DNA of 64,000 nucleotides, taken from NCBI RefSeq assembly GCF_025144725.1, contig NZ_JALXKS010000008.1:29937-93936 (forward strand), in the 5' to 3' direction. A model generated the notes under the pieces. It was not told where the DNA came from, made no database searches, and saw only the letters and a program-made list of their open reading frames with translations. The position numbers were made by a program, and so were the translations under genes. Source of the stretch: Brevibacterium sp. p3-SID960. GTDB taxonomy: Bacteria; Actinomycetota; Actinomycetes; Actinomycetales; Brevibacteriaceae. This document shows positions 44,127-55,777 of the stretch, in pieces (position 1 is the first letter of the stretch; each line of letters begins with the position of its first letter).

Positions 44127-45071
44127 TTACCAGGGTTTGGTGTCGTTGCCGCTGTTGTCCCTCCGGTTGTCCTCGTCGTCGCGCTGTCGCTGGTCGGCCT
44201 CCCGGTTGCGCTCCTCGAGCTCACGCTGCTTGCGCTCCGCTTCGGTCTCCTGGCCTCCGCCGTCGCTGCCATCGCCGCCGGAGCCCTCGTCTTCGCCACC
44301 GTCACCGCCACCGCCGCCGGTATCGTCTTCGCCACCATCGTCGCCACCATCGTCACCGCCGTCGCCACCGGGGTCATCGCCTCCGTCGTCACCGCCGTCG
44401 CTACCGCCGTCTGGATTGTTCATGGCCTCCTGGGACTCATCGATGCGCTGCTCGGACTCGTCCATCTGCTTATCGGTGCCACCGCCCTCCGGCCGGCACT
44501 CCTCGGGAGCCTCCTGCAGGGTGGTGCGGGCCAAGTCGAACTTCTCGTTGGCCTCATCAGTGCTCTCAGCGGTCTTGAATTCCTCGGCCTGCTGCTCGAA
44601 GACATAGGCGAGGTTGATCCGCACGGCGCACTCATCGCGCACCGGAGTGAGATCCAGGGCGCGTTCGAGCAGCGGCTGGGCATCGTCGTAACGGCCTTCG
44701 GCGGCTGCCACGGTGCCGATGTTGAACGGCGGCTTGTGGTGCTCGAAGAGGCTGATCCGCTCGAACCGCTCCGAGAGCCGGACGGTCTCGTCGTACTGCG
44801 CCTGCAGGTATGCCCGGGATGCGCTGTGCAGCGTCCAGACGCACACGAGGCTGTAGATGCACACGAGCGCCAGGGCGGTGCCCAGTGTCCCGCGGATGAG
44901 GTGCGGCCACAGCCGGCGGCGCGGCGCGGCCGTCGAATCCGGCGGTGGCGTCGCGTGCGCGTCGGCCTGCGACTCCGCCTGCGGCTCGTTCGGCTGCGCC
45001 TGCGCACCCGGTTGCTGTGCTGCCGGGTCCGTCTTCGGGTTCTGGGCCTGCCGGTCACTCGAGTCGTTCAC
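44127..45071 (-). CDS. Membrane TPR-like protein with Gly/Asp-rich tail (Bat-operon)
   Basis: 314 aa, GTG start overlapping the upstream VWA gene (GTGA). A Pro/Gln/Ala-rich N-terminus (1-50), one membrane helix (HLIRGTLGTALALVCIYSLVCVW), a TPR-like segment (AEGRYDDAQPLLERALDL... LAYVFEQQAEEF), then about 50 residues of GGDDGGDD-type repeats and a highly charged Glu/Arg/Gln tail. The order MoxR-DUF58-VWA-VWA-TPR matches Bat-type operons, where the TPR protein is BatC/BatE-like. The acidic repeat is a likely flexible or calcium-binding linker. Function is not established. Confidence 0.75.
   Translation of the reverse strand: MNDSSDRQAQNPKTDPAAQQPGAQAQPNEPQAESQADAHATPPPDSTAAPRRRLWPHLIRGTLGTALALVCIYSLVCVWTLHSASRAYLQAQYDETVRLSERFERISLFEHHKPPFNIGTVAAAEGRYDDAQPLLERALDLTPVRDECAVRINLAYVFEQQAEEFKTAESTDEANEKFDLARTTLQEAPEECRPEGGGTDKQMDESEQRIDESQEAMNNPDGGSDGGDDGGDDPGGDGGDDGGDDGGEDDTGGGGGDGGEDEGSGGDGSDGGGQETEAERKQRELEERNREADQRQRDDEDNRRDNSGNDTKPW
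44262..44415. repeat. Gly/Asp-coding microrepeat in the TPR gene
   Basis: On the - strand, runs of GGC/GGT and GAC/GAT codons encode GGDDGGDD-type repeats about 50 residues long, made of imperfect 12-15-bp units. Likely length-variable by slippage. Confidence 0.75.
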
Positions 45072-46096
45072 CGTGACCTCCTCAGCAGTGCGTAGAGCCG
45101 GTTGAGGGACCGGAACTGTCCCAGGGACCGCCCGGCATCGACAGCCAGCAGTGCGATGACGCCCAGCAGTGGAATCCAGAAGTAGTCGCTGCGGCCGTCG
45201 GCAACGTGCTCGTCGCTGTGCTGTTCTTGCAGCTCCGGCATCGTCACGGACGCCTTCAGCTCGGTGCCAGCAGTGCGGTGCGTGTAGTCGACACCGAGGT
45301 CCTGGGCGATCGCCCTGAGCTGGTCCTCATCGATGACGGACAGGGCGTCCTCGCCGGTCTCCGGGTCTTGGATGTACTCAGGCGGCTCCGGGTCAGTCGT
45401 GCTGCCGTCGATCGACCAGTCGAAGCCAGCGGTCTCCAGCATCCGCCCACCAGCAGTCGTGCCGTAGCCGAACACCGCGCCGCCGTCGATGCGGGCACCG
45501 ATGTCGGCCAGCGATTCGGGCTGCTGATCGGAGGTCTGCTCGCCGTCGCCGAAGTAGAACACAAAGCGCTGGTTGTCGGGATGGTTCTCCTCGCTCCTAT
45601 CCAGCCGGGAGGCGAGCTCACCGCGGGCGGCGGTGACCGAGCTGCCGGTCGACGAGGTGGTCCGCTCCGGGCGCATCACTTCGAAGGCCGAGCGCACCGC
45701 GGCATGGTCGGTTGTCAGCGGCACCCGCACGCTGGCGCGGGAGTCGAAGGTGATGACGCTCACACGCGCGCCGGGCAGCTGTTCGAGCAGCGCGTCGACA
45801 TCGGCGCGCACACCCTCGAGCCGCGGTTTGTCGCCGTCCCAGTCTTCTGCCACCGCCGAGGCGGTGGTGTCGACGAGCAGGAACACGTCGGCTGCCGCGA
45901 CAGGCACCTCGGTGGTGACCTCGGTCGGCACGCCCGGCCGCAGACATGCGGCCACGAGGAGCGCGGCAGCGACGGCGCGCAGGATCCAGGCGAGGCGCCG
46001 GCGGCGCATGAGGATCGCCAGGGTGATGCACCCGCCGAGGAGCAGCACGGCGAGCACCGCCAGCAGCGGCCACGGCATGATCGGGGCGAAGCTCAC
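45068..46096 (-). CDS. VWA-domain membrane protein 2 (BatB-like)
   Basis: 342 aa from GTG 46096, which gives a GTGA overlap with the upstream VWA gene; a GTG 15 bp earlier is possible. Two N-terminal membrane helices, a von Willebrand A domain and a C-terminal helix (YFWIPLLGVIALLAVDAG). The MIDAS motif reads DTTAS instead of DxSxS, so metal binding may be altered. It belongs to the five-gene MoxR operon and probably forms a complex with the preceding VWA protein. Confidence 0.82.
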   Translation of the reverse strand: MSFAPIMPWPLLAVLAVLLLGGCITLAILMRRRRLAWILRAVAAALLVAACLRPGVPTEVTTEVPVAAADVFLLVDTTASAVAEDWDGDKPRLEGVRADVDALLEQLPGARVSVITFDSRASVRVPLTTDHAAVRSAFEVMRPERTTSSTGSSVTAARGELASRLDRSEENHPDNQRFVFYFGDGEQTSDQQPESLADIGARIDGGAVFGYGTTAGGRMLETAGFDWSIDGSTTDPEPPEYIQDPETGEDALSVIDEDQLRAIAQDLGVDYTHRTAGTELKASVTMPELQEQHSDEHVADGRSDYFWIPLLGVIALLAVDAGRSLGQFRSLNRLYALLRRSR

Positions 46097-47079
46097 AGCC
46101 GGAACCTCCACGCGAAGACGAAGGCGATGATGACGCCGATGAGTGTGAGAGTCAGGGGCACGACCGGCCGGTCGTGGATGAGGGTGACCGGTGTGGCGTC
46201 GGTCAGCTTGGCCTCCTCTTCCTGGATCGCGCGCACGATGCCGTCGACGGCGGACTGCCCGCCGAGTGAGTAGTGCTCCCCACCGGTGCTGTTCGCAGTG
46301 CTCTTGAGCTCATCCATCGGGCCGGCACCGCGGAAGGAGAACGGCGGGGCGAGGGTGTAGACGCGGATATCACGTTCGACAGCGAGCTCGGTGGCCTCGT
46401 TGAGCTGGTAGATGGGCACGCCGGCCAGCTCGTTGTCGGTGGCGAAGATGATCGAGCGGGAACGCTCCTCGTCCTCCTTCTTGTCGAAGGATCCGATGCA
46501 GGAGGCCAGCCCGTCGCCGATGAGCGAGGAACCGCTGACATTCGGGTCGATGGTCCCGGCCATGAAGTCGGTGCCCTCAGCACCCCAGGACTCGAAGCCG
46601 GTCTTGGCCTCTTCGAGGAACTCCCGGACCATGTCGTAGTCGTCGGTGAGCGGGAAGACGGTCACAGCGGTGGAGTTGAACACTGTCATGCCGATGCGCT
46701 CGCCTTGGAAGGAGTCGAGCATCTGGATGTAGGACTCGACGATATCGGCGTCAAAGGTCAGCATCGAACCCGAAGCATCGAGGCACAGCACGACGTCCCG
46801 GCGATGCTGATCAGGGGTGATCGTCTGCACGGCCGATGGCCGGGATACCCCGACGAGGGCGCTGAGCAGCGGCAGCAGCGTGACGAGGAAGACGGCGAGC
46901 GCTCCGAGCAGCAGCCGTTTGCGGCCGCGGGCGAAGGCCGGCAGTGCGGTGATCCGGCCGATGTGGGCGACCGGGACGCGGCCGCGGCGCTCGTGCCTGC
47001 GCTGCCGGGAGAGCAGCCAGATGAGCACGGCCAGGACGGGCAGGAGGGCCAGGGGCAGCCACCAGAAGGTCAGGACCAT
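46093..47079 (-). CDS. VWA-domain membrane protein 1 (BatA-like)
   Basis: 328 aa. N-terminal helices (FWWLPLALLPVLAVLIWLL and a second near 55-80), a VWA domain with a complete MIDAS DASGS (VVLCLDASGSM) and TDNELAG region, and a C-terminal helix. It matches BatA/YfbK-type aerotolerance operon proteins whose VWA domains interact with MoxR-driven machinery. It overlaps the upstream 153-aa protein by 10 bp. Confidence 0.87.
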   Translation of the reverse strand: MVLTFWWLPLALLPVLAVLIWLLSRQRRHERRGRVPVAHIGRITALPAFARGRKRLLLGALAVFLVTLLPLLSALVGVSRPSAVQTITPDQHRRDVVLCLDASGSMLTFDADIVESYIQMLDSFQGERIGMTVFNSTAVTVFPLTDDYDMVREFLEEAKTGFESWGAEGTDFMAGTIDPNVSGSSLIGDGLASCIGSFDKKEDEERSRSIIFATDNELAGVPIYQLNEATELAVERDIRVYTLAPPFSFRGAGPMDELKSTANSTGGEHYSLGGQSAVDGIVRAIQEEEAKLTDATPVTLIHDRPVVPLTLTLIGVIIAFVFAWRFRL

Positions 47080-47531
47080 CGATCGATCAGCCCCCTCACC
47101 CGAGCAAGCTGAGTGCCGGCGTTTGCCGGCTCCTCGCGGGCGAACTCATCGGCATACAGGCGCTCGACGACCTCGGCGACGGTGCCGAGGCGGAATGCCT
47201 TGAGCTCGCGCAGAGTCATATGGCCGATGTTGAGGTTCCAGGCATCGCGAGCGAAGTCACGCACGATCTCCGAGAGGCGGTGGGCGACCTCGCGGTCGGA
47301 CAGCTCGCCGGCCTGCCAGGACTTCTCGACCTCGCCGATGGTGACGAGGTACGTGTGCCGCACCCTGGCCGGCACGGCAGTCGAGCGCTCCGTGAGCAGC
47401 CCGGCGCGGTAGATCCGTGCGCCCACCGGCCACAGCAGCAGCACGGCAGCTGCCAGCCCAGCGAACACGACGGCGGCAAACCACCAGTCGCTCGGTCCCA
47501 AGGCCGGGTGCAGGCTAGCGGCGAAGAGCAT
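47070..47531 (-). CDS. Small membrane protein of the MoxR operon (DUF4381-like)
   Basis: 153 aa with one helix near the N-terminus (WWFAAVVFAGLAAAVLLLWPV) and a helical cytosolic domain (WQAGELSDREVAHRLSEIVRDF). Proteins at this operon position in other bacteria are DUF4381-like. It overlaps the DUF58 gene by 17 bp. No catalytic motif is seen. Confidence 0.72.
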   Translation of the reverse strand: MLFAASLHPALGPSDWWFAAVVFAGLAAAVLLLWPVGARIYRAGLLTERSTAVPARVRHTYLVTIGEVEKSWQAGELSDREVAHRLSEIVRDFARDAWNLNIGHMTLRELKAFRLGTVAEVVERLYADEFAREEPANAGTQLARVRGLIDRWS

Positions 47532-48401
47532 GCTGTTTCCTCATCAGACGGCGCAACTGGCGCAGCGCGTGCCGGGAGTCGTCGACACGGACATGGGCGA
47601 TGCCGGCCGAGCGGAGGAACCCCTCGGTGCGGTGCTTGCGCTCGGCCTCGGCGTGGGCGTACTGCTCGGCGAGCTCCGTGCCGCCGAGCAGCTCATGCGG
47701 GATCGGCAGGTGCCGGTCATCGGAGATGTCGAAGGGCACCGCGCCCCGGCCGAAGCCGGTCAGCTGCGCATCGGAGACGGTCAGCCACATCATCTCGTGC
47801 TGGGCGCTCAGCCTGCGCAGCAGCGGCATGTCCTCCCGCACCAGGCCGATGTCATCGGCAATGACGAGGATCATCATCCGCCTCCGCAGATGCTCTGCCG
47901 CCCAGGTCAGCTGGGTGCGCACATCCGAGGGGCGCCCGCGCCCGCCGGCGGACTGGATGCCGCGCAGCAGCTGCTCGAGGTGGGCTTCGGTGCCCTTGAG
48001 CCGGCTGGCCGCGGTGTGCCCGGCGTCTCCGTGCATGAGCATGACGTCATCACCGTGGCGCACCGCCAGATAGCCGGTCATCCCGGCCAGCAGGATCGCC
48101 AGTTCGCGCTTGCTCTCACCGCTGGCGGCGATCGCGTCGAAGTTCCGTCCCGAGTCGACGATGATGCCCAGGGCATGCCGGCGGTGGGCGACGTAGCGCT
48201 TGACCAGGGGAGAGGTGTGCCGGGCAGTGGCCTTCCAGTCGATGTCGCGGATCTCGTCGCCGGCGACGTATTCGCGCAGGTCATCGAAGTCCATGCTGTG
48301 GCCGTGGTAGATGGAGGCGTACTCGCCTTCGAGCAGCCCGCGCATCTTGCGATGCGCGTGGATCGTCATGTTCGCCTTGACCTTCGTCAGCAGGGCTGTC
48401 A

Positions 48402-48402
<1 letters not shown>
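47515..48402 (-). CDS. DUF58 domain protein
   Basis: 295 aa from ATG 48402 (one-base overlap with moxR, TGATG). DUF58 signature DFDDLREYVAGDEIRDIDW followed by KATARHTSPLVKRY, then a VWA-like fold (ALGIIVDSGRNFDA). DUF58 proteins are invariably tied to MoxR ATPases and are thought to be adaptor or substrate proteins of the chaperone system; the exact role is unknown. Confidence 0.88.
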
Positions 48403-49400
<998 letters not shown>

Positions 49401-49587
49401 GGTGCTCCTCATGTTGCCTGCCCGGGCCCGGCCCGGCGCAGCGGGGTCATCTGCGTAGTGCCCACACTATCGGCCGGCACTGTCGTCTGGCTGACCGTGA
49501 TGTGACAGGCCTGCCATATGTGTGGCATGGTCGGTTCCCCGGTCCCGAGGCGGCGGTCGCCTGCTGTGGGCCGGCTGCGTGCCTATT

Positions 49588-49624
49588 GTGGGTCCGGTCA
49601 CGCACCGACGGTGGGTCCGGTCAC
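49588..49624. repeat. Direct repeat of 14 bp, 23-bp period
   Basis: gtgggtccggtcac occurs at 49588-49601 and 49611-49624 in the long moxR/nrdH gap. Confidence 0.55.
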
Positions 49625-49659
49625 AGGATTCATGCCCGGCGGAGGGTCTGCGACACGCG

Positions 49660-49687
49660 GCTGAAAATATTCGCGAGAATTTTCAGC
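49660..49687. promoter_or_regulatory. 28-bp near-perfect palindrome in the moxR/nrdH gap
   Basis: Arms gctgaaaat and attttcagc flank a centre built on tcgcga; only two base pairs are mismatched. It is strikingly AT-rich in a GC-rich region. The remaining gap (49401-49834) shows only a short direct repeat and no gene. Confidence 0.55.
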
Positions 49688-49834
49688 TGTGGATAGAGCG
49701 GTTCGTCAGGCGTGGGTGTTTGCCAGGCGCGGTTCGTGCCTGCCCGCATGTGTGCTGGTAAGCGAACTACACGCGTGTTGTTCACATGGTGTGGATGTCC
49801 GGTGTGGGCGGTGTGCACCGCTTGTGCAAAACCG

Positions 49835-49864
49835 TTGACCTGCTTCAAATCACACTGGTGTAAC
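49835..49864 (+). promoter_or_regulatory. Predicted nrdHIEF promoter
   Basis: -35 TTGACC (49835-49840), 18-bp spacer and -10 TGTAAC (49859-49864). The -10 abuts the first NrdR box. It predicts a 5' UTR of about 150 nt. Confidence 0.45.
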
Positions 49865-49907
49865 ACATGATCTAGGGGTACGCTGGTGTGCAGACACAAC
49901 ATCTAGT
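49863..49907. promoter_or_regulatory. Tandem NrdR boxes upstream of nrdHIEF
   Basis: Two 14-bp sites resembling the NrdR box consensus: ACACATGATCTAGG (49863-49876) and ACACAACATCTAGT (49894-49907). Their starts are 31 bp apart, about three helical turns, the spacing expected for cooperative NrdR binding. They overlap the predicted start site, consistent with repression. Confidence 0.7.
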
Positions 49908-50023
49908 GGTTGAACTGCCGGCGCGGGTCGATAGCTCCGATCACCGCCAGGACGGGGAGAGCACCGGATGGCTGCCCAGCAGAACACCGCATCAGACACC
50001 GAATTCCTCTGGAGGAAGACGCC

Positions 50024-50275
50024 ATGATCACCGTGTACACCAAGCCAGCATGTGTGCAGTGCACCGCAACTTTCCGCGCGCTTGATTCGCGGGGAATCGA
50101 CTACCGTGCCGTCGACCTCACTGAGGAGCCCGGTGCACTCGATGTCGTCAAGGCGATGGGCTACATGCAGGCTCCGGTCGTCGTGACCGACAGCGATCAC
50201 TGGTCGGGCTTCCGCCCGGACAAGATCGCCACACTCGCCGGCGGCGGTTCCGCTTCCTCTGTCGTGGCCTCGTGA
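50024..50275 (+). CDS. nrdH: Glutaredoxin-like protein NrdH
   Basis: 83-aa redoxin that reduces NrdE. CxxC motif CVQC within [20 protein letters not shown], and the NrdH C-terminal [12 protein letters not shown] 50024 follows GGAGGAAG; an in-frame ATG far upstream lies inside the regulatory region and is not used. First gene of nrdHIEF. Confidence 0.96.
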   Translation: MITVYTKPACVQCTATFRALDSRGIDYRAVDLTEEPGALDVVKAMGYMQAPVVVTDSDHWSGFRPDKIATLAGGGSASSVVAS

Positions 50276-50282
50276 TGCAGTC

Positions 50283-50696
50283 GTGCTCGTCGTCTACTAC
50301 TCAAGTGGATCTGAGTACACCCATAAATTCGTCAACAAGCTGGACCATCCCGGCCTGCGGCTTCCCCTGCTGACAAAAGAGCCGACTCCCATCGTCGGTG
50401 AGCCCTTCGTGCTCATCACCCCGACCTACGGGGCGGGCAAGAACCGGGGGGCGGTGCCCAAGCAAGTCGTCAAGTTCCTCAATGTCGAGGAGAACCGCAA
50501 TCGTCTGATCGGCGTCATCGGCGCAGGCAACACCAATTTCGGTGAGTACTACTGTGCTGCGGCCCACAAGGTCGCTGCCAAGTGCCAGGTGCCGCTGCTG
50601 TACAACTTCGAGTTGCTCGGCATGCCCGAGGACGTCGAGAAAGTCAACAAAGGATTGGATTCACTGTGTCAACAACCGTTGAAGGCCGCGACTTAG
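50283..50696 (+). CDS. nrdI: Flavodoxin-like protein NrdI
   Basis: 137-aa flavoprotein that supplies the oxidant for assembling the dimanganese-tyrosyl radical cofactor of NrdF. The N-terminus [20 protein letters not shown], the loop [17 protein letters not shown] and [15 protein letters not shown] match NrdI. GTG start 7 bp after the nrdH stop, with no clear Shine-Dalgarno, so translational coupling is likely. Its 3' end overlaps nrdE by 31 bp. Confidence 0.95.
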   Translation: MLVVYYSSGSEYTHKFVNKLDHPGLRLPLLTKEPTPIVGEPFVLITPTYGAGKNRGAVPKQVVKFLNVEENRNRLIGVIGAGNTNFGEYYCAAAHKVAAKCQVPLLYNFELLGMPEDVEKVNKGLDSLCQQPLKAAT

Positions 50697-52828
50697 AAGC
50701 GATCATCCGCGAAGAGACCGACCTCGACTACCACGCGCTCAACGCGATGCTCAACCTCTACGATTCCGACGGACGCATCCAGTTCGCACGCGATCGTCAG
50801 GCGGCTCGGCAGTTCTTCCTGCAGCACGTCAACAAGAACACCGTCTTCTTCCATGACCTCAAGGAGAAGATCGACTACCTCGTCGAGCACGACTACTACG
50901 AGAAGGACGTCCTCGATCAGTACTCGTTTGAGTTCATCGAGAAGCTCTCGAAGCAGGCGTACGCGAAGAAGTTCCGCTTCCAGACCTTCCTCGGCGCGTT
51001 CAAGTTCTACACCTCGTACACGCTCAAGACCTTCGACGGCAAACGCTACCTCGAGCGCTTCGAGGACCGCGTCGTCATGGTCGCCCTGTTCCTTGCCCGC
51101 GGTGACGAGCAGCTGGCCACCCAGCTGATGGAGGAGATCATCTCCGGCCGCTTCCAGCCGGCTACCCCGACGTTCCTCAATGCCGGCAAGCGCCAGCGCG
51201 GTGAGCTCGTCTCGTGCTTCCTGCTGCGCATCGAGGACAACATGGAGTCGATCGGCCGCTCGATCAACTCCGCCCTGCAGCTGTCCAAGCGCGGCGGCGG
51301 TGTGGCGTTCGCGCTGACGAACATCCGCGAGTCCGGTGCTCCGATCAAGAAGATCGAGAACCAGTCCTCGGGCGTCATCCCGATCATGAAGCTGCTGGAG
51401 GACTCCTTCTCCTACGCCAACCAGCTCGGCGCACGCCAGGGTGCTGGTGCCGTGTACCTGCACGCCCACCACCCGGACATCTACAGCTTCCTTGACACCA
51501 AGCGCGAGAATGCCGACGAGAAGATCCGCATCAAGACCCTCAGCCTCGGCGTCGTCATCCCGGACATCACGTTCCAGCTGGCGAAGAAGAACGAGGACAT
51601 GTACCTCTTCAGCCCCTACGACGTCGAACGCGAGTACGGGGTGCCGTTCAGCGAGATCTCGGTGAGCGAGAAGTACTACGAGCTCGTCGACAATCCGCAT
51701 ATCAAGAAGAAGAAGATCAACGCCCGCGAGTTCTTCCAGACACTGGCTGAGATCCAGTTCGAGTCCGGCTACCCGTACATCATGTACGAAGACACCGTGA
51801 ACCGCGCGAACCCGATCGACGGCAAGATCATCATGTCGAACCTGTGCTCGGAGATCCTCCAGGTCTCCTCGCCGAGCACCTACCATGCTGATCTGTCCTA
51901 CGACGAGGTCGGCAAGGACATCTCGTGCAACCTCGGTTCGCTCAACATCGCGATGACGATGGACTCGGAGAACTTCGGTCGCACCGTCGAGACCGCCATC
52001 CGCGGCCTGACGGCAGTGTCAGAGGCTTCGAACATCGAGTCGGTGCCCTCGATCGCCCGCGGCAACGACATGTCGCATGCGATCGGGCTCGGGCAGATGA
52101 ACCTGCACGGCTACCTGGCTCGTGAGCGCATCCACTACGGCTCCGAAGAGGGCCTGGACTTCACGAACATGTACTTCTACACCGTCGCCTATCACTGCGT
52201 GCGCGCCTCGATGCTGCTCGCTAAGGAGCGCGGCCGCGCCTTCGAGGGCTTCGAACGCTCGAAATACGCGACAGGCGAGTACTTCGAGAAGTACATCAAG
52301 GGCGACTGGACGCCGCGCACCGAACGCATCGCACAGCTCTTCGCCGACGCCGAGGTGCACATCCCGACCCCGCAGGACTGGGAGGACCTCAAGGCGCAGG
52401 TCGCTGAGCACGGCATCTACAACCAGAACCTGCAGGCCGTCCCGCCGACCGGCTCGATCTCCTACATCAACAACTCGACCTCGTCGATCCACCCGGTCGC
52501 CTCGCGGATCGAGATCCGCAAGGAAGGCAAGATCGGCCGCGTGTACTACCCGGCTCCGTTCATGACGAACGAAAACCTGGAGTACTACCAGGACGCCTAC
52601 GAGGTCGGTTACGAGAAGATCATCGACACCTACGCTGAGGCGACTCAGCACGTTGACCAGGGCCTGTCGCTGACGCTGTTCTTCAAGGACACCGCGAGCA
52701 CCCGCGACGTCAACAAGGCGCAGATCTACGCATGGCGCAAGGGCGTCAAGACGGTGTACTACATCCGCATCCGTCAGCTCGCCCTGCAGGGAACGGAAGT
52801 CGACGGCTGCGTCTCCTGCATGCTGTGA
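50666..52828 (+). CDS. nrdE: Class Ib ribonucleotide reductase alpha subunit
   Basis: 720 aa from GTG 50666, which matches the usual NrdE N-terminus and follows AAGGATTGG; this start lies inside nrdI. It reduces ribonucleoside diphosphates. Cysteines seen: GELVSCFLL (redox), NLCSEILQ (thiyl radical) and the C-terminal CVSCML pair reduced by NrdH. The N-terminal ATP cone is absent, as in class Ib. The radical transfer tyrosines lie near [10 protein letters not shown]. Confidence 0.96.
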   Translation: MSTTVEGRDLEAIIREETDLDYHALNAMLNLYDSDGRIQFARDRQAARQFFLQHVNKNTVFFHDLKEKIDYLVEHDYYEKDVLDQYSFEFIEKLSKQAYAKKFRFQTFLGAFKFYTSYTLKTFDGKRYLERFEDRVVMVALFLARGDEQLATQLMEEIISGRFQPATPTFLNAGKRQRGELVSCFLLRIEDNMESIGRSINSALQLSKRGGGVAFALTNIRESGAPIKKIENQSSGVIPIMKLLEDSFSYANQLGARQGAGAVYLHAHHPDIYSFLDTKRENADEKIRIKTLSLGVVIPDITFQLAKKNEDMYLFSPYDVEREYGVPFSEISVSEKYYELVDNPHIKKKKINAREFFQTLAEIQFESGYPYIMYEDTVNRANPIDGKIIMSNLCSEILQVSSPSTYHADLSYDEVGKDISCNLGSLNIAMTMDSENFGRTVETAIRGLTAVSEASNIESVPSIARGNDMSHAIGLGQMNLHGYLARERIHYGSEEGLDFTNMYFYTVAYHCVRASMLLAKERGRAFEGFERSKYATGEYFEKYIKGDWTPRTERIAQLFADAEVHIPTPQDWEDLKAQVAEHGIYNQNLQAVPPTGSISYINNSTSSIHPVASRIEIRKEGKIGRVYYPAPFMTNENLEYYQDAYEVGYEKIIDTYAEATQHVDQGLSLTLFFKDTASTRDVNKAQIYAWRKGVKTVYYIRIRQLALQGTEVDGCVSCML

Positions 52829-53851
<1,023 letters not shown>

Positions 53852-53861
53852 GTTCCGGCTC

Positions 53862-53895
53862 AGCGGCTCACCCTCTGAGCTGGGTGAGCCGCTTT
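53862..53895 (+). terminator. Terminator of nrdHIEF
   Basis: Perfect 12-bp stem (agcggctcaccc and complement), 8-nt loop, followed by TTT. It begins 10 bp after the nrdF stop. Confidence 0.85.
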
Positions 53896-54074
53896 CGTCA
53901 TTCACAGACGCGTCAAAGCTGTGGGCCAGCCAGTCCGGACCAGCACTTAGGAGCGTAAGTGTCGGTAAAACCAGATCATGGCCTCAGCAGCGGAGATGGT
54001 CATTCCTGTCGATCCGGTCTCATCCGAGACTCTCGACTGTGTGTCTCGGGTACCCGGTCTGTACTCGTGCCGAG

Positions 54075-54735
54075 GTGCGGGCAACGCCGGCAGATGAGCT
54101 GCCGAACGCTCGTGCCGCCGTGCCCGTCATCGTGCTCACCGGCTACCTCGGCGTCGGCAAGACCAGTGTCCTCAACCATCTGCTGCGCCACCCGGTCGCG
54201 CGCATCGGGTTCATCGTCAACGACTTCGACGAGCTCAACGTCGACGCCGGGCTCATCAGCGGCCAGGTCGACGAACCGGTCTCGAACTCCGGCGGTTGCA
54301 TCTGCTGCCTCACTGAGGCCGGCGGTACGGAAGACGCTCTCATTGCGATGGCCGAACCTGCACTCGCCCTCGATGCGATCCTCGTCGAGGCGAGTGGATT
54401 CGCAGAGCCCCTCATCCTCGCCCGGATCTCCCGCTGGGGTCGCAGCCGCTTCCGCCTCGGCAGGCTCATCGACGTCATCGATGCCTGTGAGCACTTCACC
54501 ACCATCGACGACGGCGACCTGCCACGGTCCGCTAGGCCGCGGTCACCTTCGCCCTTGTTAACAAGCTCGACCTCGTCCCCAACGCCGAGCGCGAGTCGCG
54601 TCTGGCCCTCATCCGCAAGCGTGTGCATGCCCGCAATCCGCGGGCCGCGGTGCTGGGCACAGTGCTCGGCCGCATCGAACCGCACCTGCTCTTCGACGGC
54701 GCTCCCGCTCCCGAGGCGCAGGGCGCCACCGCAGA
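54075..54735 (+). pseudogene. Broken CobW/G3E-family GTPase (metallochaperone) gene
   Basis: Frame 1 encodes the N-terminal half: VPVIVLTGYLGVGKTSVLNHLL (Walker A), ARIGFIVNDFDELNVDAGLI and the metal motif GGCICC. At about 54530 the frame is lost; the continuation in another frame (TFALVNKLDLVPNAERESRLALI) is separated by an in-frame TAG (CGC TAG GCC) and runs only to about 54735. The normal C-terminal CobW domain is absent, replaced by the tail of an opposite-strand remnant. A GTG at 54075 or 54120 was the old start. Function would have been zinc or cobalt metallochaperone; now inactive. Confidence 0.8.
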
Positions 54736-54739
54736 TCGG

Positions 54740-55590
54740 TCACCTGACGGCGCAGAGAGTTGGCGGCAGGGTGCCGATGAACGGCATGTCAGGGAATTCA
54801 GCCCACAGCGGCAGACTCTCCGAGCCCATCCACACGCCTGCTCCGGCGTCGTTGAGCAGGCCCGCGTCGACCGGCAGAAACTCCAGCTTGGTGCCGGCAG
54901 CCTGCTGCGCGGCGTCGAGCAGCTCTCCGAGCGTGGCCGTGGGGCCTGCGGCATTGAAAGTTCCGGTGATCCGGTGCTCAGCGCAGTGCACGATCCAGCC
55001 GGCTAGGTCGGTAACGTCTAGCAGGCTGAGGGCGAAGCCGATGTCCATCGGAACCACGACCTCGGTCCCGGTGGGATATGCGAACCGCCACGGGTATTAA
55101 CCCGAGCGGCCGGTGTCACCGCCGGCTCCGCCGAGCAGGCTGGGGCGGATGATGAGTTGATGGGTGGCGAGTCGTTCGACAACTGCCTCGCTGGCCGACT
55201 TCGCGGCACCGTAGTCGGTCAGTCCTCGAGCTTGTCGTCGGCCATGGCCGGGTGGATCGGGGCGGTCTCGTCTGGCTCGAAGATGTCACCGCGGGTGTAG
55301 ACACTGGCCGAGGAGATGTAGATCCAGTGCGCGGCGCCGACGGTCCCGAGCGCGTCGCGGACGAAGCCTGGGTGGCTCGTCAGGTCGATTGCGACGTCCC
55401 AGCTGCGGCCCGCCAGTGGCTTCAGTGCGTCAGCGGAGCCGCGGTCGACGGTGATGAACTCGGCGGTCTCGTCAACAGGAGACGTGCCGCGGCAGGTGCG
55501 CGCGACGTGATGATCGGCGTAGGCGAAAGCGGTGACAAGCTGGCCACCGAGCATGCAGTTGCCACCGAAGAGAAGCTCTGAGAGACTCAT
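54740..55590 (-). pseudogene. Broken NAD-dependent epimerase/reductase gene
   Basis: From ATG 55590 the product begins MSLSELLFGGNCMLGGQLVT (Rossmann glycine motif) and IYISSASVYTRGD. A frameshift near 55220 ends this frame after KLED. The next frame continues LTDYGAAKSASEAVVERLAT and LIIRPSLLGGAG, meets TAA after GRSG, then continues YPWRFAYPTGTEVVVPMDIG and ITGTFNAAGPTATLGELLDA before ending without the C-terminal end. At least one frameshift, one nonsense codon and a 3' truncation make it non-functional. Confidence 0.8.
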
Positions 55591-55741
55591 TCCCTCACCC
55601 TAGTTCAGGGCCGTCGGCGACAATGGCGATCCGCTGTCAGCAGAAGGCGGGAAGCGATAGAGCGGATCAAGTCGGTACCGGTCGAAGCTTCCTTCTCACG
55701 AACGGGTTTAACGCTGGATATCCACAGATTTGTCCGAGGCG

Positions 55742-55769
55742 TTGCGGTGCAGGTTTGGGAAAGTATCGT
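55742..55769 (+). promoter_or_regulatory. Promoter of the two-gene small-protein cassette
   Basis: -35 TTGCGG (55742-55747), 16-bp spacer and -10 TATCGT (55764-55769). The ATG at 55778 lies where transcription should start, so the first gene is probably leaderless. Confidence 0.45.
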
Positions 55770-55777
55770 TTAGGAAT

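Noticed and set aside
49660-49687. 28-bp palindrome as a chromosome dimer resolution (dif) site
   Set aside because: Length fits, but neither arm matches the XerC/XerD consensus halves (no TTATGTNAA-like arm), and the centre tcgcga is unlike known dif sites.
55722-55730. Single DnaA-box-like site ATATCCACA upstream of the small-protein cassette
   Set aside because: One isolated near match is expected by chance; no cluster around it.
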